A model generated the notes under the pieces. It did not search any database and was not told where the DNA came from. It saw only the letters and a list, made by a program, of their open reading frames with translations. Position numbers and translations under genes: made by a program. Shown here piece by piece: positions 44,301 to 53,315 of a stretch of 64,000 nt of DNA. This stretch comes from Spirochaetales bacterium (GTDB lineage Bacteria; Spirochaetota; Spirochaetia; DSM-2461). Numbering within the stretch: position 1 is the stretch's first letter; every line of letters starts with the position of its first letter. Location of the stretch: contig JAQQAP010000037.1 in the NCBI GenBank assembly GCA_028533045.1, positions 1-64,000 on the forward strand. The letters run 5' to 3'.

Positions 44301-44598
44301 TACGGCGGATTTTCTCTTCCAGAAGGGAATCTTCTCCGAGGTTATCCTTAAGGTACACGAAGGTCACCCCAACGTCATGGATCATATCCAGGCGGGACGG
44401 ATGAATCTTCTTATCAATACTCCCATGGGGCAGTTTTCCCAGATCGACGACTCCTACCTTCGGGCGGAAGCGGTGAGGCGGAAAATCCCTTATACCACTA
44501 CTACCAGTTCTGCGGCTGCGGCGGTAAAAGCCATTGAGTATCTGCGAACGAATGAAGTGGCGGTTAAAGCTCTCCCCGAAGGAGACTACGAGCTTTAA
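41371..44598 (+). CDS. carB: Carbamoyl-phosphate synthase large subunit
   Basis: The synthetase subunit of 1075 residues, the usual length. Two homologous ATP-grasp halves are clear: first [22 protein letters not shown] and [13 protein letters not shown], second [20 protein letters not shown] and [13 protein letters not shown]. The C-terminal MGS-like allosteric domain covers about 940-1075. It is transcribed with carA and followed two bases later by a hypothetical gene, likely on the same transcript. Confidence 0.98.
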   Translation: MPARKDIKKIMIIGSGPIVIGQACEFDYSGVQAVKALKEEGYQVILVNPNPATVMTTPTIADAIYVEPLNPTYVEEIIVKEKPDALLSTMGGQTALNLALELEDLGILEKHNVEIIGASAESINKAEDRGEFKKVIEGLGLESAQSIVAHSIEDALGMAEKVGYPLVIRPSFTLGGMGGAIAQDQPELEKILEKAFLESPTHEALIEESLIGWKEFEMEVMRDKADNAIIVCSIENIDPMGVHTGDSITIAPTQTLSDREYQMMRKASIDILRAIGVDCGGSNVQFALNPADGRMIVIEMNPRVSRSSALASKATGFPIARCSAKLAVGYTLDEVVNEITGVTASCFEPALDYCAVKVPRFEMEKFPTGYTALGTQMKSVGESLAMGRTAIEAINKAIRASESGFDGLCELTKYSTDELENILTTAHPHRFLAAFTVLKRDGEEIMEELAKKTGFDQWFLYALVEQIRFEKKLRRTELNDDLYLEAKQMGLSDERIASISGFSKAEVTEQYRSKHKPCYHLVDTCAGEFQAATPYFYSTWGEIDEGEPLGEKEKAVIIVSSGPNRIGQGLEFDTCCTLASLMYRKHGYKTIMVNSNPETVSTDFNISSRLYLEPLTSEHVIDVMNKEQVKDVVVQLGGQTPLNMVNELEAAGARVVGTSVENIDKTEDRRLFSDAITKLGLKQPENRSARNEAEVRAFAKEIGFPVLLRPSFVLGGRSMFIAYEDKELDEFINRGVTISDERPVLVDQFLEDAFEYDLDAVCDGHNVYVGGIMQHIEAAGIHSGDSACVYPPYKSKPALEEEMKQAAVVMAREFQVKGLMNIQFAVKDDELYIIEVNPRGSRTVPFISKSTGVNLVEAAVKVWLGEDLVKQKLVDKKTGVGIGSCKTGWSVKEAVFSFDRFSGLDPILGPEMKSTGEAIGTGETFGEAFAKVQFAVGTKLPTEGRVFVSVNKRDRETILPVVKEFQELGFEICATRGTADFLFQKGIFSEVILKVHEGHPNVMDHIQAGRMNLLINTPMGQFSQIDDSYLRAEAVRRKIPYTTTTSSAAAAVKAIEYLRTNEVAVKALPEGDYEL

Positions 44599-44600
44599 TT

Positions 44601-46316
44601 ATGGTCAAGTCTCAATTCGATCGACTTGTAGCATCTCTCTCCACGGAAGAAAGGAAGGAGATGCTACGCAAGATCGAAGAGACCTTCTCCCTCTCTCCGG
44701 AGCCTTTGGCTGAGCCCGAATCCCATGAACCGGAGGAGGAAGTTGACCCTACAGAATACTATTATCAGACCGATATTCTTACCCGAATTTATATCTTCCT
44801 TGTTAGCCTCTTTACCGGTAAAGAGAAGGGTGAGGTTGTTCTTCAGACCTTTATTAACAAGCTAAAGAGAAAGATTAACCGGGAGTATTCTACCTATTTC
44901 CGTCTTGAAAAGCTTCAGGGTCTTCCTCCTTTCTATCATCTTCTTAATAATCTGAGTAACTCTTTTAACTCTTTGCGAGAACCTTTGTTTATGGCTATGA
45001 AAGAGAAGGAGGACTTCTTTATTTTTCTCACGAACCGGGTTCTGGGTAAGAAGGAAGAGGAGATTCTGCGGGAGACCGATCCCTATCAGATTGAGAAGGA
45101 TAATCCCGATTACACGGTGAATCAGATTCACCGTAAGATAGACGAAAACTATGAGAGGATAATGAAAAGCCTCGATGAGGATAAGCAGCGCAAGCTGATT
45201 TTTTACTCTGTGATTACCCGCCAGCTTCATGGGTTGGCCCAATTTGATTTTGATAGGCTTCTTAAGCCGTTCAGTGTGAATCAGGAAGGGGTGACCGGTT
45301 TTGTGGATCTGGAAAAGATTAAATCCTCTCTCATGGGGCTTAACGATATTCTTTGTTCCTTTAATCAGCCTCCCGATATTACTTTAATCGAAGCGTTGAT
45401 GCTTTTTGAATATCGTCGGGAATTAACGGAAGGCACCATGGAAAATCTGGAAGAGAAGCTTCACATGCAAATCGGTTCGGCCGTGGAAGCCATGAATTGT
45501 ATCCGTGATCTGAATAAGAAAATCCCCCTTACCGATCTGATGAAAGTAGTGGGTAACAATATCAATTATCTTCCCACTCCTATTGGCGGCGGGGAAGGGG
45601 CTTTGCGTCATTATCGCACCTTTTTGAAAGCTACGATTAGTGAAAACTTTCGCAATTTTGTTAATGATAAAAAGAAAAGGGACCTTGTTAAGACTTTGGG
45701 AGCTACCTGGGGAATAAGTTTTATTGAACCTCTTATGGGGTATAGGGGACAAACCTTTGGTTTATCCGAGCCTTTTACCTATGAATCGTCCCTTTCTGTC
45801 CTAAATGTATTTATTAATCAGGTCTTGCAGGATAAGTACTACAATCCCTTGAACATGGTTTATATAAACGGAGATTTTTATCGCCGGGATAATCGGGCCG
45901 AGTTTTCCGAGACCTACGATCGCCTCCAGTCCCTTCCCGCAAAGATTCGGAATTATTCTCTTTCTTTCCTTGTTGAGGGCAGTTTTTATACTCGTTTTCA
46001 TGATGCTATTAAGAATGGCGGCGAAAAGGATGGGGAAGAGCGGATAAAAGCTGTAAAAATCCTGGCCGATAAGGAAGGTAAGGACATTATCAAGAATGCC
46101 TTGGAAATTGTTTCTTCCCTTTCCAGCTTACTCAAGGGGATTATCATGGGAACCGGCGGGGCCTACGATACGCTTTCCAACTATTCCGAACTGGGTGGTA
46201 CGCGAAACAGGGAATTCAAGAATGATTTGATTTCTATGGAATTTCTTGTATCCAGCTTCCACAAATCCTTTTTGGATATTGTTTCTCTTGAGGAAAAATC
46301 TGCCCGCGGAAATTGA
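44601..46316 (+). CDS. Conserved-looking hypothetical protein, spirochaete type
   Basis: A 571-residue protein predicted to be soluble and largely helical, with many charged heptad-like stretches (QIHRKIDENYERIMKSLDEDKQ). Residues 42-58 form an acidic segment, followed by a hydrophobic patch RIYIFLVSLFTGKEKGEV that could associate with membrane. No catalytic motif is recognised. It may belong to a spirochaete-only family annotated DUF5312, but I cannot verify that. It starts two bases after carB, yet no Shine-Dalgarno site is close to the ATG. Confidence 0.62.
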   Translation: MVKSQFDRLVASLSTEERKEMLRKIEETFSLSPEPLAEPESHEPEEEVDPTEYYYQTDILTRIYIFLVSLFTGKEKGEVVLQTFINKLKRKINREYSTYFRLEKLQGLPPFYHLLNNLSNSFNSLREPLFMAMKEKEDFFIFLTNRVLGKKEEEILRETDPYQIEKDNPDYTVNQIHRKIDENYERIMKSLDEDKQRKLIFYSVITRQLHGLAQFDFDRLLKPFSVNQEGVTGFVDLEKIKSSLMGLNDILCSFNQPPDITLIEALMLFEYRRELTEGTMENLEEKLHMQIGSAVEAMNCIRDLNKKIPLTDLMKVVGNNINYLPTPIGGGEGALRHYRTFLKATISENFRNFVNDKKKRDLVKTLGATWGISFIEPLMGYRGQTFGLSEPFTYESSLSVLNVFINQVLQDKYYNPLNMVYINGDFYRRDNRAEFSETYDRLQSLPAKIRNYSLSFLVEGSFYTRFHDAIKNGGEKDGEERIKAVKILADKEGKDIIKNALEIVSSLSSLLKGIIMGTGGAYDTLSNYSELGGTRNREFKNDLISMEFLVSSFHKSFLDIVSLEEKSARGN

Positions 46317-46342
46317 CCGTGACCGCCCTTATCTGGTATATT
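46313..46342 (+). promoter_or_regulatory. argS promoter
   Basis: TTGACC (46313-46318, overlapping the stop of the preceding gene) and TATATT (46337-46342) are 18 bases apart. The leader of about 25 bases contains AAGGA before the ATG. Confidence 0.6.
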
Positions 46343-46373
46343 CCTAACCTAGCAAATGATATAAGGATATTTT

Positions 46374-48128
46374 ATGGCCGACTGGAACGGAGAATGGGTA
46401 AAGAAAATTGCGGATGCGCTGGCAAGCCTGGCGTCTGAGAAAAATCTCGAAATAAACGGTATCGAATCCCGCCTTAAGGGAAGCAAGCCGCCCAAAGCGG
46501 ATATGGGTGATATCGCCTTTCCTCTTTTTCCCTTTGCCAAGGATTTCCGAATGGGGCCTCCCCAGTTGGCTGGTGAAGTAGTCGAAAAATTGGGAGAGAC
46601 TCCTCTTGGTAAGGCCGTCGCAGCCGGACCCTATGTTAATGTTTTTCTCGAAAGGGCTCAGATTGTTTCGGATACCCTTAAAAGTGTCCTCGAAGCCAAG
46701 GGGAATTGGGGTAACAACGAATCTCTAAAGGGAAGGAAAATCATGATAGAATTTTCCAGTCCCAACACAAATAAACCGCTTCATCTGGGCCATCTTCGTA
46801 ATGATGCTCTGGGTGAAAGTACCGCTCGAATTCTCAAGGCGAACGGCGCCGATGTACAGAAGGTTATTCTTGTTAATGACCGGGGTGTACACATCTGTAA
46901 ATCCATGCTGGCCTACGAAAAGTTCGGCCAGGGGGAAACTCCCGAGTCTTCCGGCATTAAAGGGGACCGACTGGTAGGGGATTACTACGTTAAATTCGCC
47001 CAGTGGGCCAAGGAAGACAACACTGCCGAGGAGCAGGCTCAGGAGATGCTTCAGAAGTGGGAAGCCGGTGACGACAAGGTTCAGGAACTGTGGAAAACCA
47101 TGAACAAATGGACCCTGGACGGTATTGCCGAAACCTATAAGAAGACAAACGTCTCCTTTGATAAATACTACTATGAAAGCCAGCTCTACAAGCTGGGAAA
47201 AGAGAATATTCTCAAGGGATTGGAAGAGGGAACTTTCTACAAAGATAAAGACGGAAGCACCCGTGTGGATATGTCCGAAATAGGCCTGGATACGAAGGTT
47301 CTTCTAAGAAGCGACGGTACCAGTGTCTATATTACCCAGGATATCGGTACGGCCATCTCCCGACAGAGCGACTGGCCCTTTGACCAGCTGATATATGTTG
47401 TGGGCAATGAGCAGGACTATCACTTCCAGGTTCTCTTTTATGTTCTTAAAAAGCTTGGCTACACATGGGCCGAGGACCTCTACCACCTTTCCTACGGTAT
47501 GGTAAATCTGCCGGAAGGTAAAATGAAGTCTCGGGAAGGAACCGTCGTGGATGCGGACATGCTTCTGGTCGACCTCTCCGACCTGGCCCTGGAAGAGATC
47601 AAGACTAAGGGACGGGAAGAGGAAGTGGATGATGCCCGGGCCATTGCGGACGCCGTGTCTTTGGCCGCTCTTCACTACTACTTGCTCCAGGTTACTCCCA
47701 AGAAGGATATGATTTTTAATCCCAAGGAGTCTCTCTCCTTTAACGGAAATACCGGTCCCTACCTTCAGTATATGGCGGCCCGTATCTCAAGTATGGAAAG
47801 AAAGGCCACCGCCATGGGGTGGGACACGACCCTTAGTGGCGTTGACGGTTCTCTCCTAAAGAGTGACGAAGAGTGGGAATTGGTGGGTATTTTGGCTGAT
47901 TTCCCCCGTGTGGTGGAACAGGCCGGTACGGACCATAACCCTTCTCTTATCTCCGGCGCCCTTTATAATGCTGCCAAGATTTTCTCCCGTTATTACCATG
48001 ATAATCCCATCCTGAATAATGAGGATGAGTCACTGGCTAAAGCCCGGTTACAGCTGAGTTTAGCCGTTCTGGAAATGCTTAAGAAGGGATTTGATCTTAT
48101 TAACATTCCCTACCTTGCAAAAATGTAA
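46374..48128 (+). CDS. argS: Arginyl-tRNA synthetase
   Basis: Charges tRNA-Arg. A class I synthetase of 584 residues. The HIGH-type motif is in SSPNTNKPLHLGHLRND (about 125-140), and the KMSKS-like loop reads GKMKSREGTVV, a variant seen in many ArgRS. The C-terminal DALR anticodon-binding domain includes PYLQYMAARISSMERK. The N-terminal Arg-tRNA additional domain is also present. Start at ATG 46374 with AAGGA upstream. Confidence 0.97.
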   Translation: MADWNGEWVKKIADALASLASEKNLEINGIESRLKGSKPPKADMGDIAFPLFPFAKDFRMGPPQLAGEVVEKLGETPLGKAVAAGPYVNVFLERAQIVSDTLKSVLEAKGNWGNNESLKGRKIMIEFSSPNTNKPLHLGHLRNDALGESTARILKANGADVQKVILVNDRGVHICKSMLAYEKFGQGETPESSGIKGDRLVGDYYVKFAQWAKEDNTAEEQAQEMLQKWEAGDDKVQELWKTMNKWTLDGIAETYKKTNVSFDKYYYESQLYKLGKENILKGLEEGTFYKDKDGSTRVDMSEIGLDTKVLLRSDGTSVYITQDIGTAISRQSDWPFDQLIYVVGNEQDYHFQVLFYVLKKLGYTWAEDLYHLSYGMVNLPEGKMKSREGTVVDADMLLVDLSDLALEEIKTKGREEEVDDARAIADAVSLAALHYYLLQVTPKKDMIFNPKESLSFNGNTGPYLQYMAARISSMERKATAMGWDTTLSGVDGSLLKSDEEWELVGILADFPRVVEQAGTDHNPSLISGALYNAAKIFSRYYHDNPILNNEDESLAKARLQLSLAVLEMLKKGFDLINIPYLAKM

Positions 48129-48207
48129 TCTCCCTAAACGGTTCGTTTATGGATTATTACAGGGCGATTTAGTATATTGGAGACTTAATTCAAGTCAGGA
48201 GTAAGGC

Positions 48208-49068
48208 ATGTTTTTTATAGGACCCGTTTTGGGGGGATTTTTAGGATTAATTATAGGCGGTTTCATTGGATTGCCCTTTTTGGGTATGATTATTGGCGCC
48301 TTTCTCGGTTCATCCTCCCGGGGAGCCTACAATATTCACAGAAGGGGAACCTTCTTTGGTAATGACTTCGGCGGCCAATCCCGTGCCAGTGAGCTCTTCT
48401 TCGAGAGTATCTTTTCCATGTTAGGTAAGTTGGCTTCCGTAGACGGAGCTATATCTGCCAGCGAGGAACGGGTTGTCCGTGAGTTTATGTCCGGCCAGTT
48501 GGGCTTGAACCCGGTGAGTCAGCAGTCCGCGATGGAGTACTTCAATAAGGCCTCCCGGGATAATACCCATGACTTTGCCTATTGGGCTCAACAGCTTTAT
48601 ATCCATTACCGTTCCCGTCCGGCTATTCTGGAACTGGCCTACAACCTTTTATTGCAGGTGGCTGCTGCCGATGGAAAGATAAGTGACAAGGAAAAGGCTT
48701 TGTTGGAAACGGCAGCCTCGACCTTTAGATTGAATCAGGGAAATTCCCGCAGTTACGGCTATTATAGCGGGAATTACGGCTATAACGGCGGTTCTCGAGG
48801 CTCCTCTTCGGGCGGACAGTCCGGTTCTCGTCAGTCTACCGGTGGGACAGGGGGCACTGCCCTTAACGCCGCCTATGGAAGTCTTGGATTAACTCCCAAT
48901 GCCTCCGATGACGAGGTAAAGAAGGTCTACCGCAAGAAGGTGGCCGAATTCCACCCCGATAAGATTGCCGCCAAGGGACTTCCCGAGGAATTTACTAAAT
49001 TTGCCACGGAAAAGTTCCAGGAAATTCAGTCTTCCTATGATGTGATTAAAAAGGCCCGTAGCTTCTAA
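48208..49068 (+). CDS. DjlA-like TerB/J-domain protein
   Basis: A 286-residue membrane co-chaperone-like protein. The N-terminus is a glycine-rich hydrophobic hairpin (GPVLGGFLGLIIGGFIGLPF). A TerB-like domain covers about 68-175 with twin repeats (LASVDGAIS and VAAADGKIS). A Gly/Ser/Tyr-rich linker (about 180-225) leads to a C-terminal J domain with the HPD motif in EFHPDKIAAKG. The order matches DjlA, which stimulates DnaK at the inner membrane. AGGAG precedes the ATG; the stop overlaps cmoA as TAATG. Confidence 0.82.
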   Translation: MFFIGPVLGGFLGLIIGGFIGLPFLGMIIGAFLGSSSRGAYNIHRRGTFFGNDFGGQSRASELFFESIFSMLGKLASVDGAISASEERVVREFMSGQLGLNPVSQQSAMEYFNKASRDNTHDFAYWAQQLYIHYRSRPAILELAYNLLLQVAAADGKISDKEKALLETAASTFRLNQGNSRSYGYYSGNYGYNGGSRGSSSGGQSGSRQSTGGTGGTALNAAYGSLGLTPNASDDEVKKVYRKKVAEFHPDKIAAKGLPEEFTKFATEKFQEIQSSYDVIKKARSF

Positions 49069-49817
49069 TGTCTCAAGAGCGGGTAGACCGGGTTTTCCAT
49101 GGTGACGGGGAAGTAAAACCCTTTGAGTTCAACGAGAATGTGGCCCATGTCTTTGACGATATGGCAGAAAGGAGCATCCCCTGGTACAGGGAAGTTCAAC
49201 GGATGGTTACTACCCTTGGTGTGACCTTTTTTAAGCCGGGAAGCCGCATTTATGACCTGGGTTGTTCTACAGGGACGACGATGGCCCTTCTGGCCCAGGC
49301 CTTTGAAGAGAGAGGGGTGGACGACTACCGTTTGATGGGGGTGGATAATTCGGAACCCATGTGCCGTGAGGCCCGTGAAAAGCTGGGGAAAAGTCCCGCC
49401 TCTCCCGACAGGTGGACCGTAGATTGTAATGACCTGGAAAGCTACCCCATCGAAAATGCTTCTGTTGTTGTGATGAATTATACCCTGCAGTTTGTTGACC
49501 CTCTGGCTCGGGAAGAGTTGATGGGGAAGATTTACCGCGGTTTGAATCATAATGGCGTTTTGCTCATAAGTGACAAAACCCAGCAAAGTCATACCGATAC
49601 AAGCCGGATTTTTATGGATAACTACTATCATATGAAGCGGCAAAACGGGTATAGTGAGATGGAGATTTCCCGTAAGCGGGAGGCTTTGGAGAATGTGCTT
49701 ATCCCCTATACGGTGGAGGAAGAAAAGGAGCTTTTCCGTCAAAGCGGTTTTGAGGCGGTAGATCTCTTTTTTACATGGTTTAATTTCAGTTCGTTTATTT
49801 GTATGAAGAAAGGATAA
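49068..49817 (+). CDS. cmoA: Carboxy-S-adenosyl-L-methionine synthase
   Basis: Makes carboxy-SAM from SAM and prephenate for wobble uridine modification in tRNA. It has 249 residues. CmoA signatures are DRVFHGDGEVKPFEFNENVA at the N-terminus, IPWYREVQRM, the SAM motif IYDLGCSTGTTM and NYTLQFVDP. CmoB is not in the window. The ATG overlaps the preceding stop by one base. Confidence 0.92.
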   Translation: MSQERVDRVFHGDGEVKPFEFNENVAHVFDDMAERSIPWYREVQRMVTTLGVTFFKPGSRIYDLGCSTGTTMALLAQAFEERGVDDYRLMGVDNSEPMCREAREKLGKSPASPDRWTVDCNDLESYPIENASVVVMNYTLQFVDPLAREELMGKIYRGLNHNGVLLISDKTQQSHTDTSRIFMDNYYHMKRQNGYSEMEISRKREALENVLIPYTVEEEKELFRQSGFEAVDLFFTWFNFSSFICMKKG

Positions 49818-49823
49818 TAAAGA

Positions 49824-50822
49824 ATGATTAGTTACAAAGATTCCGGTGTGGATAAGGAAGAGGGCTATAAGGCCGTAGATAAGATTAAAGAAGCCGTTTC
49901 CCGTACTCACGGCCTGGGTGTTCTGGCCGGTCTGGGAAGCTTCGGTTCTCTCTTTGAACTTCCTTCCAACGTAAAGAATCCCGTGCTTGTATCCGGTACG
50001 GACGGGGTGGGGACAAAACTGGAAGTGGCCTTTGCGGTTAAGAATTATGATACGGTTGGTCAGGACTGTTTTGCCATGTGTGCCAATGACATTCTCTGTC
50101 ATGGAGCCAAACCTCTCTTTTTTCTCGATTACCTGGCCTGTGGAAAGCTCGATTCGGAAGTTTCTTCCCGTCTGGTAACGGGGATTGCCCATGCCTGTGA
50201 AGAGGCCGGATGCGCCCTGGTAGGTGGTGAAACGGCGGAAATGCCCGGTTTTTACAAGGACGGCGACTACGATATGGCCGGTTTTTGTGTGGGAGTGGTA
50301 GATAAGGAAAAAATTATTAACGGTTCTACTATTGAAAAGGGCGATGTGATAATCGGTCTTCCCTCCAACGGGCTTCACAGTAACGGATTCAGCCTGACCA
50401 GAAAGGTGCTTCCCGATTATAATATGGATTTTAACGGGGCTCCCCTCCATGAGGAGCTTCTCAAGCCGACCAAGGTCTATGTAACTCAGGTTCTGGAACT
50501 TCTTGGCGGTTTTAATATTAAGGGGATGGCCCACATTACCGGGGGCGGACTTATTGAAAATGTTCCCCGTATTATGCCCGAAGGTCTTTGTGCTCAAATT
50601 ACGAAGAATTCCTTTCCCAAACAGGCCATTTTTGACCTGATCGCTTCCAAGGGTGTCCCCGAAGAAGAGATGTGGGGTACCTACAATATGGGAATCGGTT
50701 ATACCATCGTTGTTCCCGCTGATCAGGCTAAGGCGCTGCAGCAGGTTCTCGAGTCTGCCGGTGAACCTTCCTACCTTATCGGAGAGATTGTGAAGGGCAA
50801 GGAAAAAGTATGTCTCGTTTAG
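49824..50822 (+). CDS. purM: Phosphoribosylformylglycinamidine cyclo-ligase
   Basis: Closes the imidazole ring to give AIR in purine synthesis. A 332-residue AIRS/PurM enzyme with the start SYKDSGVDKEEGYKAVDKIK, the ATP-binding VSGTDGVGTKLEVA, the metal/substrate region CANDILCHGAKPLFFLDY and GLPSNGLHSNGFSL, and AHITGGGLIENVPR. AAGGATAAT precedes the ATG. It overlaps purN by 13 bases. Confidence 0.97.
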   Translation: MISYKDSGVDKEEGYKAVDKIKEAVSRTHGLGVLAGLGSFGSLFELPSNVKNPVLVSGTDGVGTKLEVAFAVKNYDTVGQDCFAMCANDILCHGAKPLFFLDYLACGKLDSEVSSRLVTGIAHACEEAGCALVGGETAEMPGFYKDGDYDMAGFCVGVVDKEKIINGSTIEKGDVIIGLPSNGLHSNGFSLTRKVLPDYNMDFNGAPLHEELLKPTKVYVTQVLELLGGFNIKGMAHITGGGLIENVPRIMPEGLCAQITKNSFPKQAIFDLIASKGVPEEEMWGTYNMGIGYTIVVPADQAKALQQVLESAGEPSYLIGEIVKGKEKVCLV

Positions 50823-51373
50823 CCGTCTTTGTTTCCGGCGGGGGGAGTAATCTCCAGGCCCTTATCGATTCGGATGTAAAGAACAGCATAGCCCTTGTCG
50901 TTTCCGATCGACCTGCCTTTGGCCTGGAACGGGCGCAGAAAGCGGGCATTGAAACGGTAGAACTGAGCCGGAAGGAACTGGGAAAATCCGGCCTTTCCGA
51001 GGCGATTGAAAAGGTTATGGCCGAACATAAGATTGATTTGATCGTACTCGCCGGTTATCTTTCCATCTTTACAGAAGAATTCAGTGCCCGTTGGCGGGGA
51101 AAAATGATAAATATCCATCCCGCCCTTCTTCCCAAATTCGGGGGAAAGGGCATGTATGGCCACCATGTTCATGAAGCCGTTTTGGCGGCCGATGAGAGCG
51201 AATCGGGCTGTACGGTTCACTTCCTGGGAGAAGGGGTGGACAACGGAGAAATTATCATGCAGGCCAAGGTTCCTGTTGTTGAAGGGGATACTCCCGAGAC
51301 TCTAGCGGCTCGTGTATTGGAAGAAGAGCACAAACTGTTGCCCAAGGCAGTTCTTTCCGTACTTAAAGGGTAA
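50810..51373 (+). CDS. purN: Phosphoribosylglycinamide formyltransferase
   Basis: Transfers formyl from 10-formyl-tetrahydrofolate to GAR. A 187-residue enzyme with VFVSGGGSNLQALID at the N-terminus, LAGYLSIFTEEF and the catalytic block INIHPALLPKFGGKGMYG, then SGCTVHFLGEGVDNGEII with the catalytic Asp. It consumes the product of FolD. Translation is coupled to purM by overlap. Confidence 0.96.
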   Translation: MSRLAVFVSGGGSNLQALIDSDVKNSIALVVSDRPAFGLERAQKAGIETVELSRKELGKSGLSEAIEKVMAEHKIDLIVLAGYLSIFTEEFSARWRGKMINIHPALLPKFGGKGMYGHHVHEAVLAADESESGCTVHFLGEGVDNGEIIMQAKVPVVEGDTPETLAARVLEEEHKLLPKAVLSVLKG

Positions 51374-51379
51374 GTAATG

Positions 51380-51409
51380 TTGACGGGAAGATAAAATCTT
51401 TCCTATAGT
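51380..51409 (+). promoter_or_regulatory. Promoter of the first MNT/HEPN pair, predicted leaderless
   Basis: TTGACG (51380-51385) and TATAGT (51404-51409) are 18 bases apart. The ATG at 51416 follows after six bases, with no Shine-Dalgarno motif. Confidence 0.6.
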
Positions 51410-51415
51410 ATTTGT

Positions 51416-51721
51416 ATGGAAATATATCAGAGATATCTAGAACGTCTAAAACAGGAAGTTCTCCTTTTTGCTGAAGGTGTGGAAGGTGATATATTTCTAT
51501 ATGGCTCGGGGGCTCGGAAGGAAGAGAAGGCCGATTCCGATATTGATCTTGGATTTGATCATATGACGAAAGAAAACTTTCGTGACCTGGAACGGAAAAT
51601 CCTCTCTTTTTGGGAAGAATCTTCTATTCCTTATGATTTGGATCTGGTTTATTTTCCTCAAGCAAGTAAACGTTTTAAAGAAATTGCAGAACAGGATAAA
51701 ATCTTATGGAAGCAAAGCTAG
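51416..51721 (+). CDS. MNT-domain nucleotidyltransferase, probable MntA antitoxin
   Basis: A 101-residue minimal nucleotidyltransferase. The signature GSGARKEEKADSDID fits the GSx10DxD catalytic motif (G30, S31, D42, D44). In characterised MntA-HepT pairs this protein transfers AMP units to a Tyr beside the HEPN active site and so neutralises the toxin. It overlaps the HEPN gene by 16 bases in the antitoxin-toxin order. It sits between purN and the heptose genes. Confidence 0.85.
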   Translation: MEIYQRYLERLKQEVLLFAEGVEGDIFLYGSGARKEEKADSDIDLGFDHMTKENFRDLERKILSFWEESSIPYDLDLVYFPQASKRFKEIAEQDKILWKQS

Positions 51722-52116
51722 AGTATAAGAAGAATCAGCTGAAAAATGCTATTAGCGATTTTATTCTGTCTTTAAAATTGGATCTGAGCGAATTGGATGC
51801 TCCCCTTATTGATCTTGTAAAAAGCGGTCAGGTCCAAAAATTTGAATTTACTGTGGAACTTCTCTGGAAAGTTATTAAGGTTTTTCTTGACCAGATTCAC
51901 GGCTTTGATGAAAAAAGTCCTAAATCAGTTATAAAGCGGTTTTTTTTGTTGGAGTATCTCAGTCATGATGAGTACCTTTTATTAGTTGATAGCTTAAATG
52001 ATCGCAACAAGTTAAGTCATATTTATGATAAAGCCCAGTTCGAAGAAATTCAGGCTCGCCTTGGAGACTATGGCGTCTTGTTTGAAAAAATCTTTACCAT
52101 CATTGAAACTTCATGA
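51706..52116 (+). CDS. HEPN-domain protein, probable HepT RNase toxin
   Basis: A 136-residue all-helical protein with RNKLSHIY, the RX4HXY motif (R100, H105, Y107) of HEPN ribonucleases of the HepT type. The Tyr is the residue modified by the MntA partner in studied systems. An alternative is the HI0074-type substrate-binding partner without RNase activity, but the intact motif argues for the toxin. No promoter of its own is seen. Confidence 0.82.
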   Translation: MEAKLEYKKNQLKNAISDFILSLKLDLSELDAPLIDLVKSGQVQKFEFTVELLWKVIKVFLDQIHGFDEKSPKSVIKRFFLLEYLSHDEYLLLVDSLNDRNKLSHIYDKAQFEEIQARLGDYGVLFEKIFTIIETS

Positions 52117-52155
52117 TTCTGATTTACCCGCAGCCGGGGAGCGTCAAAAAATCAG

Positions 52156-52184
52156 TTGTTAAGAGCGGACCTATCCTTTATACT
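52156..52184 (+). promoter_or_regulatory. Promoter of the heptose operon
   Basis: TTGTTA (52156-52161) and TATACT (52179-52184) are 17 bases apart. A TTG lies at 52190 and the ATG at 52196, so the leader is a few bases at most and has no Shine-Dalgarno sequence. Confidence 0.6.
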
Positions 52185-52195
52185 AATCGTTGAAA

Positions 52196-52735
52196 ATGGA
52201 AAAGAAAAACAGGGCTCTCTTTTTGGATAGGGACGGGATTGTTATTGATGATGTCTCCTACCCATATAAAAAAGAAGATTTGCACATCCGTGAGGAGATT
52301 ATTCCCCATCTCAAATGGGCTCAGGCTAAGGGTTTCAAGATTGTTATTGTGACAAATCAGTCGGGAATTGCCCGGGGATATTTTACTCTTCAACAGTACA
52401 GGAGTTTTGAGGCTTTGGTGAATCAGGCCCTGGCCGAGCGGGATGTGTTTGTTGATGCTGTTTATTTTTGTCCTTTCCATGAAAAGGGGAGTGTGGAGCC
52501 GTACAACGTTGAGTCGGAGGAGAGAAAACCGGCTCCCGGTATGTTTTTCAAGGCCCGGGACGATCTAAATCTGTCCCTGGAAGACTCTTTTATGGTGGGC
52601 GATAAATTCAGTGATAATATCGACTATCCCGGTTTGCGTTCTCTGATTTTGGAGAGCCCTTATACCAGAGGGAAGAGCGGTTTAACCTATGAGAGCTTTG
52701 ACCTCCTTTTTCGGGAGATAAGAAATGGGATATGA
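52196..52735 (+). CDS. gmhB: HAD-family heptose-bisphosphate phosphatase (GmhB type)
   Basis: A 179-residue phosphatase of the histidinol-phosphatase/GmhB group that removes the C7 phosphate of heptose 1,7-bisphosphate. HAD motif I is LFLDRDGIVI, motif II VTNQSGIARG, motif III ERKPAPGMFFKA and motif IV MVGDKFSDN. The zinc loop of typical GmhB has several Cys; here only CPFH remains and the later Cys positions read ESEE, so zinc binding may be lost. An in-frame TTG at 52190 is an alternative start. It overlaps gmhA by 11 bases. Confidence 0.8.
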   Translation: MEKKNRALFLDRDGIVIDDVSYPYKKEDLHIREEIIPHLKWAQAKGFKIVIVTNQSGIARGYFTLQQYRSFEALVNQALAERDVFVDAVYFCPFHEKGSVEPYNVESEERKPAPGMFFKARDDLNLSLEDSFMVGDKFSDNIDYPGLRSLILESPYTRGKSGLTYESFDLLFREIRNGI

Positions 52736-53315
52736 AGATATAATTCTAGCCAGGCTGGAAGAGGCCTTAAGTGTAAAAGAAAAAATGCTCCGTTCCGAAA
52801 GTCTCAAGGACGGGATTAATCGATCGGTGGAGATAATTCTCAAGAGTTACCGCGAAGAAAAAGGGCGCCTCTTTTTAGCCGGTAACGGTGGGAGCGCGGC
52901 CGATGCCCAGCATTTGGCCTGTGAGTTGGTGGGGCGATTCTATCTGGATAGGAAATCCCTTTCCGCCGAGGCTTTAACCGTCAATAGCTCCTCTCTTACG
53001 GCCATTTCCAACGATTTTGGCTATGAGAAACTATTTGCCCGTGCTCTGGAAGGGAAGGGGAAGAAAGGGGATGTCTTTATGGGGCTTTCCACAAGCGGCT
53101 CCTCCCTGAATATTGTTAACGCCCTAAAGCAGGCCCGGGAAATGGGGATGCACACTATTGGGCTTACCGGAGAGAAGACAGGGCTCATGGATGAGTGGTG
53201 CGATATTGTAATAAAAATTCCCGAATCAGATACGCCCCGTATTCAGGAAGGCCATATCCTGGCCGGCCATATTATCTGTGAAATTGTGGAGCGGGAGATG
53301 TTTCCCCATGCTTGA
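52725..53315 (+). CDS. gmhA: Sedoheptulose 7-phosphate isomerase
   Basis: Converts sedoheptulose 7-phosphate to heptose 7-phosphate, the first heptose step. A 196-residue SIS-domain enzyme with LFLAGNGGSAADAQHLACELVGRF, FMGLSTSGSSLNIVNAL and GHIICEIVE. These are standard GmhA motifs, including the His and Glu metal-site region. GGGAG precedes its ATG, which overlaps gmhB; the 3' end overlaps hldE by eight bases. Confidence 0.93.
   Translation: MGYEDIILARLEEALSVKEKMLRSESLKDGINRSVEIILKSYREEKGRLFLAGNGGSAADAQHLACELVGRFYLDRKSLSAEALTVNSSSLTAISNDFGYEKLFARALEGKGKKGDVFMGLSTSGSSLNIVNALKQAREMGMHTIGLTGEKTGLMDEWCDIVIKIPESDTPRIQEGHILAGHIICEIVEREMFPHA

Noticed and set aside
49065..50597. A 510-codon minus-strand frame opposite cmoA and purM
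   Set aside because: cmoA and purM are certain from their motifs; the antisense frame has His- and Gly-rich composition typical of a shadow.
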